The position numbers were made by a program, and so were the translations under genes. Source: Choanephora cucurbitarum (taxonomy: Eukaryota > Mucoromycota > Mucoromycetes > Mucorales > Choanephoraceae). From it: 64,000 bases of DNA. The DNA lies in NCBI GenBank assembly GCA_025331435.1, contig JAIWNI010000003.1:62001-126000 (forward strand). Direction: 5' to 3'. A model generated the notes under the pieces. It did not search any database. It was not told the origin of the DNA and saw only the letters and a program-made list of their open reading frames with translations. Shown piece by piece: positions 11,909-26,200 of this stretch. Position 1 is the first letter of the stretch, and every line of letters starts with the position of its first letter.

Positions 11909-12643
11909 TGCTTCATTAATCATTTCATGTCTTCTCATAACAAATATTATGCTTATTGTTTAGAAAAACAACGTTTGTTTGCTATTAAATTTATTTTTCT
12001 AAAGTGGACATTTATTTTTGAGAAAATGCCAACTTCAATCAGCCTTACTGTATTTTTCAGTACAACTTCTGTGCGTATTTAGAGTATAGAGACATTAAAA
12101 GTACTTTGAAAAGTCTTTTAGAAATAACAAAATAAAAAGGTAACCAAAAAGCTTTAATTTCGTATAAAGAATATTATGCAAAAATCTGATGCTTCATTCT
12201 CAAGCTTTAAATAAAGCTCTTATTTTTCTTTTGTAGAAAGTGTATACTTTATTGAAATAAGGTTAAGGAAAAAAGTAGCCAGTCATAATGTGCTGACTGC
12301 TAAAAAAGGTCTGATATGCAGCTTCCAGGCTCCAAAATAACTGATCAAAAATACAGCGATAGTGGTATTTCCACATGGCTGATACAGCTATACCAAGAAC
12401 TACCAAAGTGCTGACCGGAAGGAGTTCGCGAGCTTCAGTTTTGAAATTGTTGAGAGCTATCCATACCGAAAGCACAGTGGGAAATTGTGCGAGCTGAAGT
12501 ATCCGAATCCAGTACTCCAAGCTCTTATTTTTTGTTTGTAAAAAAATGCCCATTGGGTCAATCAAAAGCCGCCCTTTGGTTTAAATTGGCCGTCCCTCTT
12601 TTTTTTTCTGTGCTTTACTTCTCTCTCTCTCTTTCTAAGGAAA
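11909..12643. other. gap with one possible LINE remnant
   Basis: No complete gene. It contains the minus-strand open frame 12263-12565 listed separately. CT-rich sequence at about 12620-12636 precedes the next gene's ATG and may belong to its promoter. Confidence 0.35.
12263..12565 (-). pseudogene. unrecognised 100-codon frame, possibly LINE tail
   Basis: An open frame containing a hydrophobic segment followed by AMWKYHYRCIFDQ. The pattern Trp-x-x-His/Tyr-x-x-x-Phe is reminiscent of the C-terminal tail of fungal LINE reverse transcriptases, but I see no reverse-transcriptase or endonuclease core nearby. It could equally be chance open frame. Confidence 0.2.
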
Positions 12644-13600
12644 ATGTTCCCACAACTTCGGATCAATGACATGTCAAATGGTAGGATATTATCTGTGTAA
12701 CAGAACAACCAATTGACCTACTGATAAATGGTATTTAGCATCCAAGAAATTAAAGTTCTTACGCTGGCACAACGATGGTGTTAATGGAGGTCGATCCTCT
12801 CATGATATCATCTTGGATTGGCTACGCGATCCACAAAACTTCAGACGATTCAAAGGCGGAATGAAATCTGGACATAGCAAAACCTCATGCTATATTGAAA
12901 TCAATCAAATAATGATCCAAGAACATATAACTTGGCGCCAGGTTGAAACTATTAAATCTTACATAGCAGGTCTTGAAAGAAAGTATGGAAAGACAGTTGA
13001 ATGGCGCAAAAAATCTTATGACACCATAAAGGAGCACCACAAACAACAAGGTATATTAGAAGAGCAGTCTGAATATCTTATTAACGGTAAGTTTGGAGAT
13101 CTATGGATGACAAGCAAGACATCTAATTTTTTTTTCAATATACTTTAGAGAAACTTTCGTCTATGTGCCCTTTTTACAAGGCTTTTGATGAAATAACGAA
13201 AGCCTATGCGAACGCTTATCCGCCATTATCAACAAGTACAGAAAGAGATGACGATCTTACACCCATCACCATAAATTCAGTTGTTGACGTGGATGAACCT
13301 AACAGAAATTTGGAAAGCAATGTTGTCCCTGAAAGAACACTAAAGAGATCAAGAATGAGTGCTGAAGAACTTATGATCAATACAATGAAAAGTTCAGATG
13401 AGTTAGCATGGAAGAAACTTGCCCTCGATGAGAAAATGCTGGAGAGCGAAATAAAGTTCAAGGAACAAGAGCTGGAGCTTAAAAGGCAAGAGATGAAGAT
13501 AAAACGTGTTGAAACACAGATAAACTTAACAAAAGCGTTGTTATCGCTTGGTAAAACTCCTGAAGAAGTCATTAGGCTTGTCGAAAGAGCTTTTGAATGA
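12644..13600 (+). CDS. Myb/SANT-like DNA-binding protein with coiled coil
   Basis: Exons 12644-12680, 12739-13086 and 13149-13600, all in phase, give 278 residues. The N-terminal half (residues ~18-105) has the pattern of a Myb/SANT-like module often seen in fungal and oomycete genomes: DWLRDPQNFRRFKGG, then a GHSKTSCYIEINQIM helix, then WRQVETIKSYIAGLERKYGK. The middle is acidic and probably disordered. The C-terminus is a long charged helix rich in Glu/Lys, ending in a KTPEEVIRLVERAF hook. No enzyme domain is present. The module occurs both in transcription-factor-like proteins and in transposon-derived genes; the nearby transposons make the second plausible. Confidence 0.6.
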
Positions 13601-16600
13601 ATGTACTATTATCATTGCATTTTTGAGTTTATGATATATTAGGCTATTACACTCCTTCATTCTTTTTCGCTCTGCTCTTCTTTTATATCCAAAATCGCTT
13701 TAACACCAAGTCGTATCATACTTCATATATCCTTGTCCATATACATTCATAGCATACATTCTGCTCTCAGAAGCCTACCATTCCCAAGTCACTTGGTGCA
13801 ATAGCTCAATTACAAGTCATAGGTTCAAGTGCTTAGAATTGAGTTCACTCTTTACCTGTATTTCATAATCATTCTAGCCAAAAAAAAAAGCTTTGTTTTT
13901 GTTGTTGATAAGCAAGTATAACGTGAATGGTGGAATAGTTTGAAAAACGCAATAGCTTGCTCCGGAAGGGTATACCATTCTCAAAAGAACAAAGTAGACA
14001 GCTAGTCTAATGTTTGCTGTTGAAATGTTTACTACTATATGTCAATTCGTATAATATTGATGCGAACAAGTTAGATATTGTTAAAACATCATGTATCAAA
14101 AATATGTGTTATGTGACAAGCGCATTTCCTTGTTGCTATAAATATTATGGTCTTCTAGGCTCAAGAAGTAAAATGACCAAGTAACAAAGTACGCTTTATG
14201 GCTTGGACAAGACCCAAAATTGCACTTTTTTAATGGTGAAGAATGGAAGGGGCTATGCTTCAGAATTGAATCTAATCAATCGCTTGCAGACGACTATGAA
14301 ACCACATGTACAGACTAATGCAAATAATCAAACCTGCTTCAAAATGCAAAAGAACGCAAAGCATGTTTGAAAATGATTTGGAATGAAATTCAATTCAATT
14401 CAAAGCCTATAATAAGCTCACTGTAAGCATGTTTCAAATACCAAACACAAGTCATTAGGAACTATAAGGGATTGACCTCATATATATACAGTATATTTAC
14501 TTTTTGACCCAAAGAGCACTTGTTTATGGTTTGAAGTGTTTTTCGACCGCTTTGTGAACTTAGAAATGTCAGTTAATGACCAAGTGGCTTTTAGAAAGCA
14601 AAGGCTGAGGAGATTTAAAACAATCTTTTTTTTTTTTTTTTTTGATAAATCGCTTTACAATCATACAACTCTTTTATATCTTTTGAAGATAGTTGATGAT
14701 TTTCGAAGGTTTCAGTTGTTTACTCATAATTAAGACCAATCAATAATTGATACTATATAATCATCAGAATTCATTACACTTCAAACAGTTGCAAACTTTC
14801 TTTATATTTAAGTTCAAGCGATAGTCCAAACAAACTGACCGATGATTGATGATAAACAGTTAGCGAAAGTGTACCACGCTTCTAGCATTTACTTGTTTAC
14901 ATTTAATTGCCAAGTAAAGCGTGAGCCAAATTAACCCCCAAAGATCTTCGAATTAGCTGTAAAACTTCTTTTTCTGGGTTTCTTGCCAACGGTTGCTAGC
15001 TGTTGCTAGAAACTATCAAAATTCTAGTGTAACTGCAATTGAGACATGTAAAGTCTCGTGCTGGCCTGATTGGTTGCGCAATCTTAAAATATCTTGTGAT
15101 TTCTGACTTGAAGATCACCTCACTTGCCTTTTTCGTCTTGCTATTTAGTGTATTTTTAGCCTGACAGGAAATAGCTGTGACATTTCCATAAGCTACATGA
15201 AAAAAAAAAACACTCAAGACTAAAGCGCAATATTAACCGAAAAACAAAGATCTTCAGGATGCTCACATTCAGTATATTTAAGTGAAAGATGTTTATGTAA
15301 TTAAGCGCAATTGTTCTTTGAAATACTTGATTCCAACTACACAACAGCAGTACAATCAGCATTTTCTAAGTATTAAACGAAAAACAGGAAGACAGGAAAA
15401 GAGAAAAGAAAATGGAAAGATGTAAGTTATATAAGCTTTTTTTTTTATTAGAAAGACATATCACTGAAGTGGTGCCTCTTGCTTCAATTCGTCATTATTC
15501 TCGCGCTAACCCTAGCATGTTTGATCCCAACAATAAACAATAAAGCTCTAACACATAGTAGATGACTCAAAGATAGCAAATACGGCCCAAAAAGCTATGA
15601 ATGAATGAGATTTTTTTTTGCAAAGCAAAAGAACTGAATAGAATCACAATATCTTTGTTTATTTCACACCTTTCACCTTTATCATTCTTTGGAGAAAAGT
15701 CGATCAAGATAGGTATACTACTATCTTTGACTGAACATCTGGATAGAATATTATAATGATATTAAAATAAATAGTTTCATCTGTCTGAAAGCATTTGGCT
15801 GTATTATTTTGATCTGCAGAAGCATTACCGTCTTTCAAAACAGCCCAACATCATTCGAGACTTCACGAATTTCATTATAAACATGAAGCTCGATTGTGTT
15901 TGCAATAGGATTATCATTGAAAAGTAAAGTCTCAGTCAGTGTCAACTTTTCATCTATTTCAAAAAGAATATCTAGTTTCTGCATTGTTCAATTATCTAGC
16001 TCCTTCATTTCTTAAAACCACCCTTTTCAGCTCTTTTTTGAATAGATAGAGTCGCTCTCGCTGCTTGGTATAAAAGAATGCTTTTTACAAATATGGCTTA
16101 AAAAAGATTTAGTTTGTCAGCATTAACTATAATTGATCTGCATTCTATTCATAAACAACGGCTTTGATTTGATTGGAAGCACGCAGCCAATTTGATCATA
16201 GTAATTCTTTCGCAATAAAAAAAATGTTCAGCTAAATGACACACGGTCCCCCATTTGTTTTGTCTTGAGATGGCAAAGAGAATAAGAATGTTCTTTCTTT
16301 CTTGCGTCATTCCTTGGACAAACTGATGATCAGAAAAGCTATGTCGCATCATTGAGGTAACCAACTGTAAAAGAAATTTATGGTGGAGACTACGACCTGA
16401 ATACTTCAAAAGCGTAGCACTATAATTTTAAAGTTTCATAAAGACGTATAGAAATCCAGGCCACTTCTTAGCAGCTTGTTTGGCATGATTTTTTTATTTT
16501 TTCTTGTTTTAGGTTTTCTGTGACCATACTGTAACAGCTGTTTCATTATTATTGCTTACTATTTATAATATAAAAATAAGCTTCAATTTGTGTGCATCTA

Positions 16601-17749
16601 CGGTTTATTCCTACCCTCAACGAATGTAGAACTGTTTTCGTGGTGGAATGCACTACAGAGCTGGCACTTTCGGGTATTGCGTATTAATATAAAACGATTA
16701 AGTTAATTTTACTTTTTTTAGACATTACTGTGCTCAAGCAGCAATCATTCGCAATCTAAAATCCGATAACCGTGATAGAACCGAGGCGCTCCATTTAAAA
16801 AAAAAAGAAAAGTTGTTTTGGAAAATTTCCAAACCAATCATAAAGTTTTTCTTTTTTTTTTCAGTTTTTTACAAACAAGCACGCCACTTTAAGGAACGTT
16901 ACAATTTTATCGAGAGAACAGTAAGGTAGGTCTACTACTCGCTCAAAGTAAAATGTGCTCTGAAAGCTATGCTGTAAAATAAACAAGCTACAATCGTAGG
17001 GATTAAACAAATGCATAATTAGTAAGCTTCCTATTCATTTTTCTACTTGTAATGTCTTTTTGTTAGTTACACACTATAACGAACCCTGAAGGAAGCAAGT
17101 AGTGTTCACATTTTAGTAATAGGAGACAGAATTCTTTTCGTGTGTTTCCTTTATTCTATTTTTTGTACTTAAAGGGTTTCAGAGAAAAAAGCACATATTG
17201 CATATTATACTTGCAAGAAAAAAGGAAAAGTAAGTCTGATATAGCACATTTGTGAATGAATGAATAAAGACAAAAACCAACTCTTCCTTTCATAGCAAAG
17301 CATAAAGCCTACTTAAAGTTTCTTATCTTTTTGAGATTAAAACACTATCGTTCGATAGAAGTCCTGTACAGTAATCTATTGGACAACAATTGAGGATAAA
17401 TAATTTTGCCAGTTGGGTGATTGATTATTGAACAGACAAAGCAAATCTTATTCAAACCCAATAACAAAGAGATATCCCCTTCTTCTTCTATTCGAACGGA
17501 TCATATGTTCGATCAAAATGTTGTTAAGCGAGTGATGTCCTGAACATTCTACTTTAAATCACTCTGTTCCAAACACAAGACATATGAGTACCAAACTCAG
17601 CTAGACTGAATACAGCTGAAAAAACTGGTTTGAAAAGAGAAAAATACAGAAATCTATATAAATGTAACCAAATCACAACCAACATACAATACAAACTTCA
17701 TTTTATCTTACTTTTGTTTATATTGTTCTTACTCTTCAATTGAAAAATA
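13601..17749. other. 4.1-kb gene-free AT-rich region
   Basis: Only short open frames unlike known proteins occur on either strand, the longest on the minus strand at 16149-16409 and 14996-15217. A short stretch near 15463-15540 could encode a hydrophobic segment but its splice with the ATG at 15411 gives an immediate stop. No tRNA or rRNA was recognised. The last few hundred bases should hold the promoter of the transporter gene. Confidence 0.45.
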
Positions 17750-19353
17750 ATGGATTCGAGGAACACATCCCTCAAGCCTTTCGTCATCTTCTGTGCAATG
17801 GTGGCATCGCTTGGCTCCTTTAACTCTGGTTTCAACACATCTGCATTGAATATTCCTGGCAATGCTGTAAGAAACTGTCCCAATGTACCTGCAGGCGAAG
17901 TCACTTACTATTCCAATTCGTCCCTGCCTCAATGTATTCCTATGTCTGATTGTAAGTGAATCATTATGAACAAGGCCATGATCTATTTTATACTAACAAT
18001 TGCCTTGCAAACTTTATTTATGCATCTTAAACAGGGATTTGGGGTGTTGCTACTGGTATGTTTGCTGTTGGTGGTCTTGTTGGTGCTATGGCTAGTGGCT
18101 ATTTATCAAACAAGTTTGGTCGTCGTGACTCAATGATTCTGATGAATGTCAACTTTTTCATTGGCGCCGCATTGCTTTCTACAGCCACTACTTCTGGACA
18201 GTTTGCTCTTGGTCGTATCTTTGTTGGTGCAGGTTCTGGATTTATGACTTGTGTTATTGGTATTTACGTTTCTGAGATATCGCCTCCTAAATACCGTGGT
18301 GCTTTGACTTCCCTTCTTCAGTTGTTTACTACTCTTGGTATCCTAATCATCGAATGTATTTCCATTGGGTTGAATTCTGCAATTGGTTGGCGTATTGTTG
18401 TTATCATCACTGTTGTGCCTACCATTTTACAGATGCTGCTTCTCCCTTTTTGTGCTAGATCTCCACGTTGGTTAGTTAGTCAGAATCGAATTGATGAAGC
18501 ACGCGTTCAATTCCTTAGACTTCGTAATGGTGACATTGAGTCAGAGTTTACCGATATGCTCCTTGGTATTACTAAAGGCGTAGAGGAAAAGAAGCAAGCT
18601 GAATCTGACATGGATTCTGCCTCCGCTTTTGACAACAATGCTATCACAAAGACAGAAAAGACTAGTGCTGCGTTTGAGTCTGAAGCTCAGTTAAATCTGA
18701 TCCAAATCATGTCGATCCCTGTGTTAGCTTGGTTGTGTATCAAGATTTTCATCTTCCATGCTCTCTCACAACTTACGGGTATCAATGCTATCATGTATTA
18801 CTCTACAAATATCTTCGAAGCCTCCTTTGGTGATAATGCTCAATATGTTACTGTTGGTGTTGCTGCTCTAAATGTTGTCTTAACTGTAGTAGGACTTGCA
18901 CTCATTGACCGTCTTGGCCGTAAGACACTGATGTTGATCTCTACTTGCGGCATGTGTGTTTGGAATGTTGTAATGACCATTTCTATGCGCTACAATGTAG
19001 CTGCCCTTCAAGTTGTCTGCATTATGCTTTATGTTGCTTTCTTCGCCATTGGTTATGGTATGATTCCATTTGTCGTTGTTAGCGAGTCTTTCCCAACATA
19101 TGCTATTGGTTCAGCCTCTTCTGCTTGTTTAGCTATTAACTGGCTATGTAATTTCATTATTGGTCTCATCTTCCCAACATTGCTCAGTGCTTGTGGTCCT
19201 TATGCTTTCTTGATATTTGCTGGCCTTTCATGTATTGCATTCTTCTTCGTGTTGGCATTCATCCCTGAGACAAAACAGAAATCTCTAGAAGAAATCGGTC
19301 GCCAGCTTGGTTGGTATGGTATCAACATCTCCGACTATATCAAGAAGCAATAG
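17750..19353 (+). CDS. MFS sugar (hexose) transporter
   Basis: Plasma-membrane sugar uptake, probably proton-coupled like fungal homologues. Exon 1 is 17750-17951 and exon 2 is 18035-19353; the joined codon is Trp, and the product has 506 residues. Sugar-porter signatures in order: GRRDS after TM2, GRIFVGAGSGF before TM4, SPRWLV after TM6, QLTGINAIMYYSTNIF in TM7, DRLGRKTL after TM8 and PETKQKSLEEI at the C-terminus. There are about 12 membrane segments and a first extracellular loop with Cys and Asn-X-Ser sites. The intron is short (83 bp). The substrate cannot be fixed from sequence alone; glucose or another hexose is most likely. Confidence 0.9.
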
Positions 19354-20222
19354 ACAAATTACTACTTGTGTTTCTTGTCTATAATTAATCTTTAAAAAAA
19401 CAGTGCTCTGTATATGTCCTTATTATTACTTCGCTTCTCTTTTCATTGTACATTATAATAAACTTTCTGTAATCAATTTGTTTAATCACAACATTTGCTG
19501 CCCGGAAAACTTCAATGATTGGAGCACTTGTCAAAAACATTCCGTTTTTTCCCAACGATAAAGTGATACCTGGATACACGTTTGTGCTTTTTCTAAGAAT
19601 AAGATCAAATTGTACTCCAGAAAAAATGATGCAACTAATTCGCTTATTTGAGCTATGCAAGATATCATTTATCCGAAACTGCTTATACAAGCATCCAATT
19701 ACTACCGCTGGGCTTATAAGCTATTATCAATATGCTATGGAGGCTTTTTGTTTCTGTATTATCGAATACACTCCCTCTTTTTTGTATGGATGAAGATCTT
19801 GCCAGTCCAGAGACAGGCCGAAAGTTTCTTTTGGTAGTACGTTGTCTCAACTTCAACCAACAAAATACTTGTGAACAATTAGCTACCATAGTTCATGTTC
19901 TCAGTGGGACAGTCTTTGATAGGTACTGACTTTGGCCATTTTGAAGCAACCTTTCTTTTTTTTTTAACAACGAGCTCTCATAATAAAGCTACAAGGCAGA
20001 AGAGAAAGAATTGTATCTTTAAATTTTCGTTACTTGCTTTATAAAGCTTTATCAAGATCGAACTGGCCTGGCAAAGAAATGTAGAGGAATTAAATATACA
20101 AGAGTAAGGCGATGAGATGCTAAACAATGAATTGAGACATGGGTATATATAGCAATAAATAATAACAAAAAAAAGAGATGCACAACACAAGGAGAATAGG
20201 TATGTTAATAGAATAAGAAGCA
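19354..20222. other. tail-to-tail gap between transporter and calcium channel
   Basis: Both flanking genes end here. Overlapping open frames exist on both strands around 19385-19930, the longest on the minus strand at 19385-19690, but none resembles a known family and no splice-consistent gene was found. It may contain the 3' ends of both transcripts. Confidence 0.4.
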
Positions 20223-23200
20223 TTATGCGTCTTCATCTCGCAACATATCTGAAAGAGAAAAGGGCAATTAGTAAGAAAGCAGAAAAAATAGAATTTTCAT
20301 GAACAAAACCTATCATACCTGACCAAACGCTGCTTTGTATAGAATCCATCAGACCATCAGACATTTCTGTAGACATATCTAGGTTGCCATCGATGAGTAA
20401 CCAATGCTGTCGAGATGCAGGGCTTAATTGAGGAGCTAAAGGTGAATAAGGGGACAATACACCAGTAAATGGGCTTCGGCCACTACCACCAGTTGTTTCA
20501 AAATCTGTATTAGGTGATGAAGGTATACTATTTGTACCAGCTGCTACAACAAGCGAGTAAGCAGGACCACCATAGGACGAATCCAATGGCGTGTTTTCAA
20601 CTGAATAGGTAGACATAGGAGAAACAGGTATACTGTTTGTGCCAGCACTGATAGGAGAAGAATAATCAGTGTTAGCAGGTGCATTATCAATAACAATGCG
20701 AGGTACTAGATGTAATATAGTGTTTAATGCAATGGATATATAGATCCTTTTAACCCTTTCTTCTTACCTGGTGGTGTTTTCTTCTTGGGATTCTTGGAAA
20801 TATTGAAATAACCGACAGGACTTTCAGGCACACTCAAATTAGATGAGGGAAATTCGAAATGGTTCGGAGAAGTGACGCCAAGCTTGTTTACTTCATCTTC
20901 ATCTCGCTTCTTCCAGAGCTCTTTAACAAACCGTCTTTTCTGTATTTGAGCAAAGAAAAAACCTGCAGCCTTCTCAAGATAATACTCTTGTCTCAGTTGT
21001 TCGATTTTCTCCAAACGAGCAATCAATGGGTCCAGACTATAAAGAGAAAGGAAATTAGAATCATATTGATTTGAGCTCTATGATTACTTACGTCAAAGAG
21101 GTTGTGATATCAATAAAGCGATATGACATGATAGTCAATACATCCGCAAATGGTATACCTTTTGGTGTTTCTGATTGAATTATTTCCTTTTAAACAGTTT
21201 AAGTATATCACATACATTCAACATCATTATCCACTTACTTTGTACAAAATGTTATATTCTATCCGACGCTTTCGAACTTCTTCGCAATCCATCTTGTCAA
21301 GATGTCTGTTTAATTCAACCAAGTTGAATTCATGCTCAATATTCTCACCACTCCCCATGCTTTTACCACCAGGTGACTTTGGACTGGCATGAGCAGAATT
21401 TAATGGATGGATGTTGCTTTCGTTTGTTCTTCCTTGCTTGATTATCTTATGGATGTTTTCGATGCTCATACTTTCATCATATATTCTGCAGTCGAACTGT
21501 CCAGTCAGTTTTCCGAGTAGTTTGGCCACATCCTCCTTTTGGATGTAACCACTTGCTCTTGTATCAATGTCTGCCCAAGCATGTTTAAACCTTTTAAAAG
21601 AAAAAGAGAGAAGTTTAGATAAACAATAAAAATATATGGATAGAAAACTTACATTCGCAAATCAGTCTTTGTGATCTGAGTGAAACGTGTTCTTGTTTCG
21701 TAAGTGTATTCAAACTTACTGATGATAACCTATTAAGCATACAAACGTTAGGTCTTTGCTTGTTGGAAACCATGAGCTGACACTCAACTTACAGCAGTAA
21801 ACAAGTTCATAAAGATGTGAGTACAAATGATATAGAAGGCGTTGAATAAGAAATAAGCCCAAAATGGTGAGCCGCAATCATCATCTAGATAGTTATCCGC
21901 TCTGTTGCAGTTTGGGGATTGTATTGCGTAATCCATAATCATTGCATTCTTTGCAGGTATATATCAGTATCAACGAATAAGACAAAGAAAAGTAATATAC
22001 TTACCCATGCTTCACCAGTTGTAGCACGAACAAGTACTAGAAGAGCATTTCCGTAGTCTCTGAAATTAACATGAGATGTACCATAAACGCCGTATTTAGT
22101 TAACCCAAAGAATTCCATAAACAGCATAGCAAATAAACACATGGCCACCATGAATACAGCAGATACTTGAATGATAGATGGCATAGATTTCCTAAATTAG
22201 AAGATTAGGCAAATTCTTACTCTGAGTAACGATTAAGAGAAACAAGCCAACTTACCCTATTGTATGATAAAGTGTTTGAAGGGATTCTATACCTTCTCCT
22301 AAACGGAAAGCTGCTAAAATCAAACAGTAGCGTTCAACACGCAATGTCCATAGATCAGGCAGAGCAAATCTGAAGATCAAGAGGATCAAAGCGGCTGTTG
22401 CAATGATAAAGTCGAACCAATTCCATTTGCTTTGAATCCACTATATCAAAAAAAACAATTGATTAGAATAACAGGTGATTTGTTCGTCTAATTAGCATAC
22501 CTTTTTCCAACCGAGACCAACCAATTTGATAGCACATTCAACCACATAGATGATAGTAAATCCCAGATAGGCATAATCTTCAGAAATATGTGTTATTTAG
22601 GTCAACAATACCAAAGAATTCCCCCTCTTTCAAACCACTTACCTTGTGCATCAGATAACCAATCAGGTTCATTTTGAAACTCACTTGCAATTGTCAAGAT
22701 GTTGATTGCAACAACAGTCATCATCAACCGATTGAATTTACCATGCTTTTCTTTGACAATATCATAACATATACGTCGAATTCTCGAAGTAGGACGAAAT
22801 GCTTTGATGGTAGGCTTCACACTAGCCAACAATCGTTTCAAATCCAAATACTGTCGTTGAGGTGTTGTGAGCGTCGTAATACCACTTCTTTCTTTGAATT
22901 TCTCGATGATGACCTATTTCAACAAACAATTTTAGTCAGAGTGAAATGCTCCCATTTTGTACTAAGAGGAACTTTGTCTTACGCCAACAAATAATTGCAT
23001 AGTGCCCTGCGAGATAATCATAAAAATGATATAGAATAAGCCATGATAAACCTTACTTGAGTTCCAATCAAATGATGGCTGAAAGTTAACAGCATCAGGC
23101 ACACTCATGGCACTAAACATCGAATCGACCCAGCCTTCAGTGGAAGTCAGCGAGAAAAGATGTTGTAATGCATTGGGGAAATCGTCAAAATTGATAAATG

Positions 23201-26200
23201 CATCTTGTGGATTTTGCCAAACTCGAGGAATCAAAATGTTCATATCTAATCCATCATCTTCGCCTATATTGATTTGATATTCGCCAATACATTCACCTCG
23301 AGTAGCTACACTATCATCATTACACAGCCACATTAAGCCATTAAAGATGTTGAGACCATAAATAGAAAATGGAATCAAGACCAGTATGGTAAAAATCAAA
23401 GCATCAAACATCAATGGCATGGCATAAAACAAGGAGACGAAAATGTCACGTACGCCATCAAAGTAACGAATCAGACGCAAGATACGTAAACTTCGAAACG
23501 TACTCAGACCACGAGGTGTGTTTTCATAAGACAAAAAGATGGTAGCAATATTAAGTAGGATGACACTTAAATCAAGCTGATTCCAATGGTTTTTTAAGTA
23601 AGCGTTGGGAGTTAACAAGAAGCCGTCAGCTATGATACGAATGCCCACTTCAATAAGAAACACAATACTGAGTGCGACTTCAATAGTGCTGTAGACGTCT
23701 TCCTTAGAAGTATCCTTTCTCATCAATCGTGTAGAAGGTTCGTCCAAGATAACCATCAAGATACTAACCAGTACGCAAGCCATGACAATCCAGTTGAACA
23801 GATTCTGCTTTTCGACTTGGCCATCACTATTGCTATATCCAACCAGCTTTCTACACCAGTTTCTTATGCGACTGTTTTCTGAGAACAAGAACAAAGAATT
23901 GACGACAGGCATATCTTCTTTCTGTGCTGCACGGTTCTCTTCAGCAGCAACTGTATCGTAATCTAAAGGAGCTTCATCTGCATCTTGTGCCAGAAGGTTT
24001 CTAAAGAAAACAGAAATAAGAAAACGACTTCTGATGGGTTTTAGGTAAAGATATGACTTACATAGGTGCTGATTTGACACTAGTTTGTTTTTGAAGGAAT
24101 GGAATACGTTGTCGAATTGCACGGAAAAAAGATGATACTTTTTGCTCTATCCAACTGAGATGTCTTGCGTTTTGAAATTGAACAATGTTCTTTTTGGGCT
24201 TGTCGGACAAGATGCTGGCAATCTCTGCTTTAGTCAAAGGAGCTGTTAGATTCGTGGGCAATTCGGCTACTTGAACTTGCTTGGCATCGTTTGAGCGATA
24301 AAATGGTCGAAACAACTTGAGTAGGATTGTTTCTGCTCTATCGACGTCCTTGAATCGATGGCGCTGGATGAAATCCTTGATCTGATAGTGTCGAATATAG
24401 TCGTCACTGAGTTCGAAGTTCTCCAGTACTACAGCAATATAAAGGGCAGACATGATGTATCTTCCAAAAGCAAAATAGATAGAAAGAGCAGTGGCTGCAT
24501 ACACTGTACCATAGCCTGCCTGACTTTCCATAGCATTATATAAAACATCCTAAATACGAAAAGAAAAGAGTAAGTAAGTGCCTCTATTAAGTAATTGATT
24601 GATCACTTTACTGTCCAGGTTTCACTAGTGTAGATGACAATAAGAGATACAAATGATTGCCAAAATGTATCAAAACGATTTGATGCATCTGTATTACTTG
24701 CGACATCATCAAAGTCGCCACCAAACATCTGCATAAAAACAGTAGAACATAGGGCTGTGGCTAAAACAAGAAATACCATGACATTGAAAACACTTTCACC
24801 AGTACCAAGTGCTCGTAACTATTGTGATACAGTTAATATATAAAAAAAATTATGCCTATTTTTTTTTGTTCCATACCACAAGTCGTTGAACTCGAGGAAT
24901 ACAGATGAATAGACGATAGCATCTTAAGATTTGAAAGATAGTCAAATATTTGTAAGCTGGAGAATCTTGAATCATAGGTAGCTGAATGACACAGGTACAA
25001 ATCACTAGGAATAAATCGAATAAATTGGTTTTAGATGACCAAAAGCCTATCCAGCTGACAGCACCAATCATTCGAAGCAGGATTTCAATAGCAAAGATGA
25101 ATGTAAACGCAGTTTCAGCGCTGTCTTCAGATAAAAAATGTTATCAACAATGTTATGTTTAAGGGTTAGTAACCAAATATAAGCTTACCAACAAGATCTA
25201 GTGTCGATGGACTGGCAGGAAACGATCTTAGACACATGAATATCAAATCTAACAGAACCAAAAAACCACAAGAGTAAAAGAAGGTTCGCTTCTTGACTAG
25301 TCGGACAATCCACCATCTGATTTTGAGTCTAGTAACGCCTTTACCCAAGTCTTCTGGTGCATTATCAAATGTCCACATTACATCATCATCTAATCCTTCT
25401 GCATCGCGCAATACAGGATAGCCACTTTTCTTAGCTGTAAATGCACTTACTGCATTATCTGCTCTGACTCTAGCAAAGGCAGAAGTAATTACAGCTACAA
25501 TAAAGATGAATACGAAGCACACAGACAAGAACTATACTCTTTCTTACCAAACAATAAGAAGGTCAAGACAAAACCAATGATATAGACACCTAAGCAATAA
25601 TACAGAGCAGCTACAGTGGAATCAGCATCTTGAGTGATATACATCATATCTGTCCATAGTTCCATTGACACAAAAGTGTAAACACTTAAAAGAGAAGAAA
25701 ATATGGTGTCATAATTGACAATCCCATTGTTAGGATTGTTGACAGAGTATTCCATACATATCTGTCCTGCATTACAGATATGACCATGGTAACCAGGAAA
25801 GCTTGTCTCTTTTGTTTCTGGATTATAAGCACCTACAATAACAGAATTATCCACGTAGCCGGAGCAATATTGTGCAGGTTCTACTAATTGAACTATTTTG
25901 TTTTGTTTTTAAAAAAAAGCAAATAAGTGAGATATATATATATATGTACTAAAGGACAACCTAGTACTTACGCTCATTGTTGCTATTTGTGAAATAGCAG
26001 CGTCTTGAAAATACACCATTGAATGAAATGAGACCCACAAGAGCAAACAATAAAAGAAAGAAACAAATGAGACCAACGACGGCTAACAAAAGATTCCAGT
26101 TGGTCTCGAGTGATTTCAAAATGACAGCAGTACCAGGCAAGATAGACAACAGTCGAAGTGGCCTCATTGAAGCAAATGATTTGAATAGAGAAATGTAAGG

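Noticed and set aside
15411..15540. Possible small membrane protein spliced from ATG at 15411
   Set aside because: The splice creates an immediate stop codon in the phase required.
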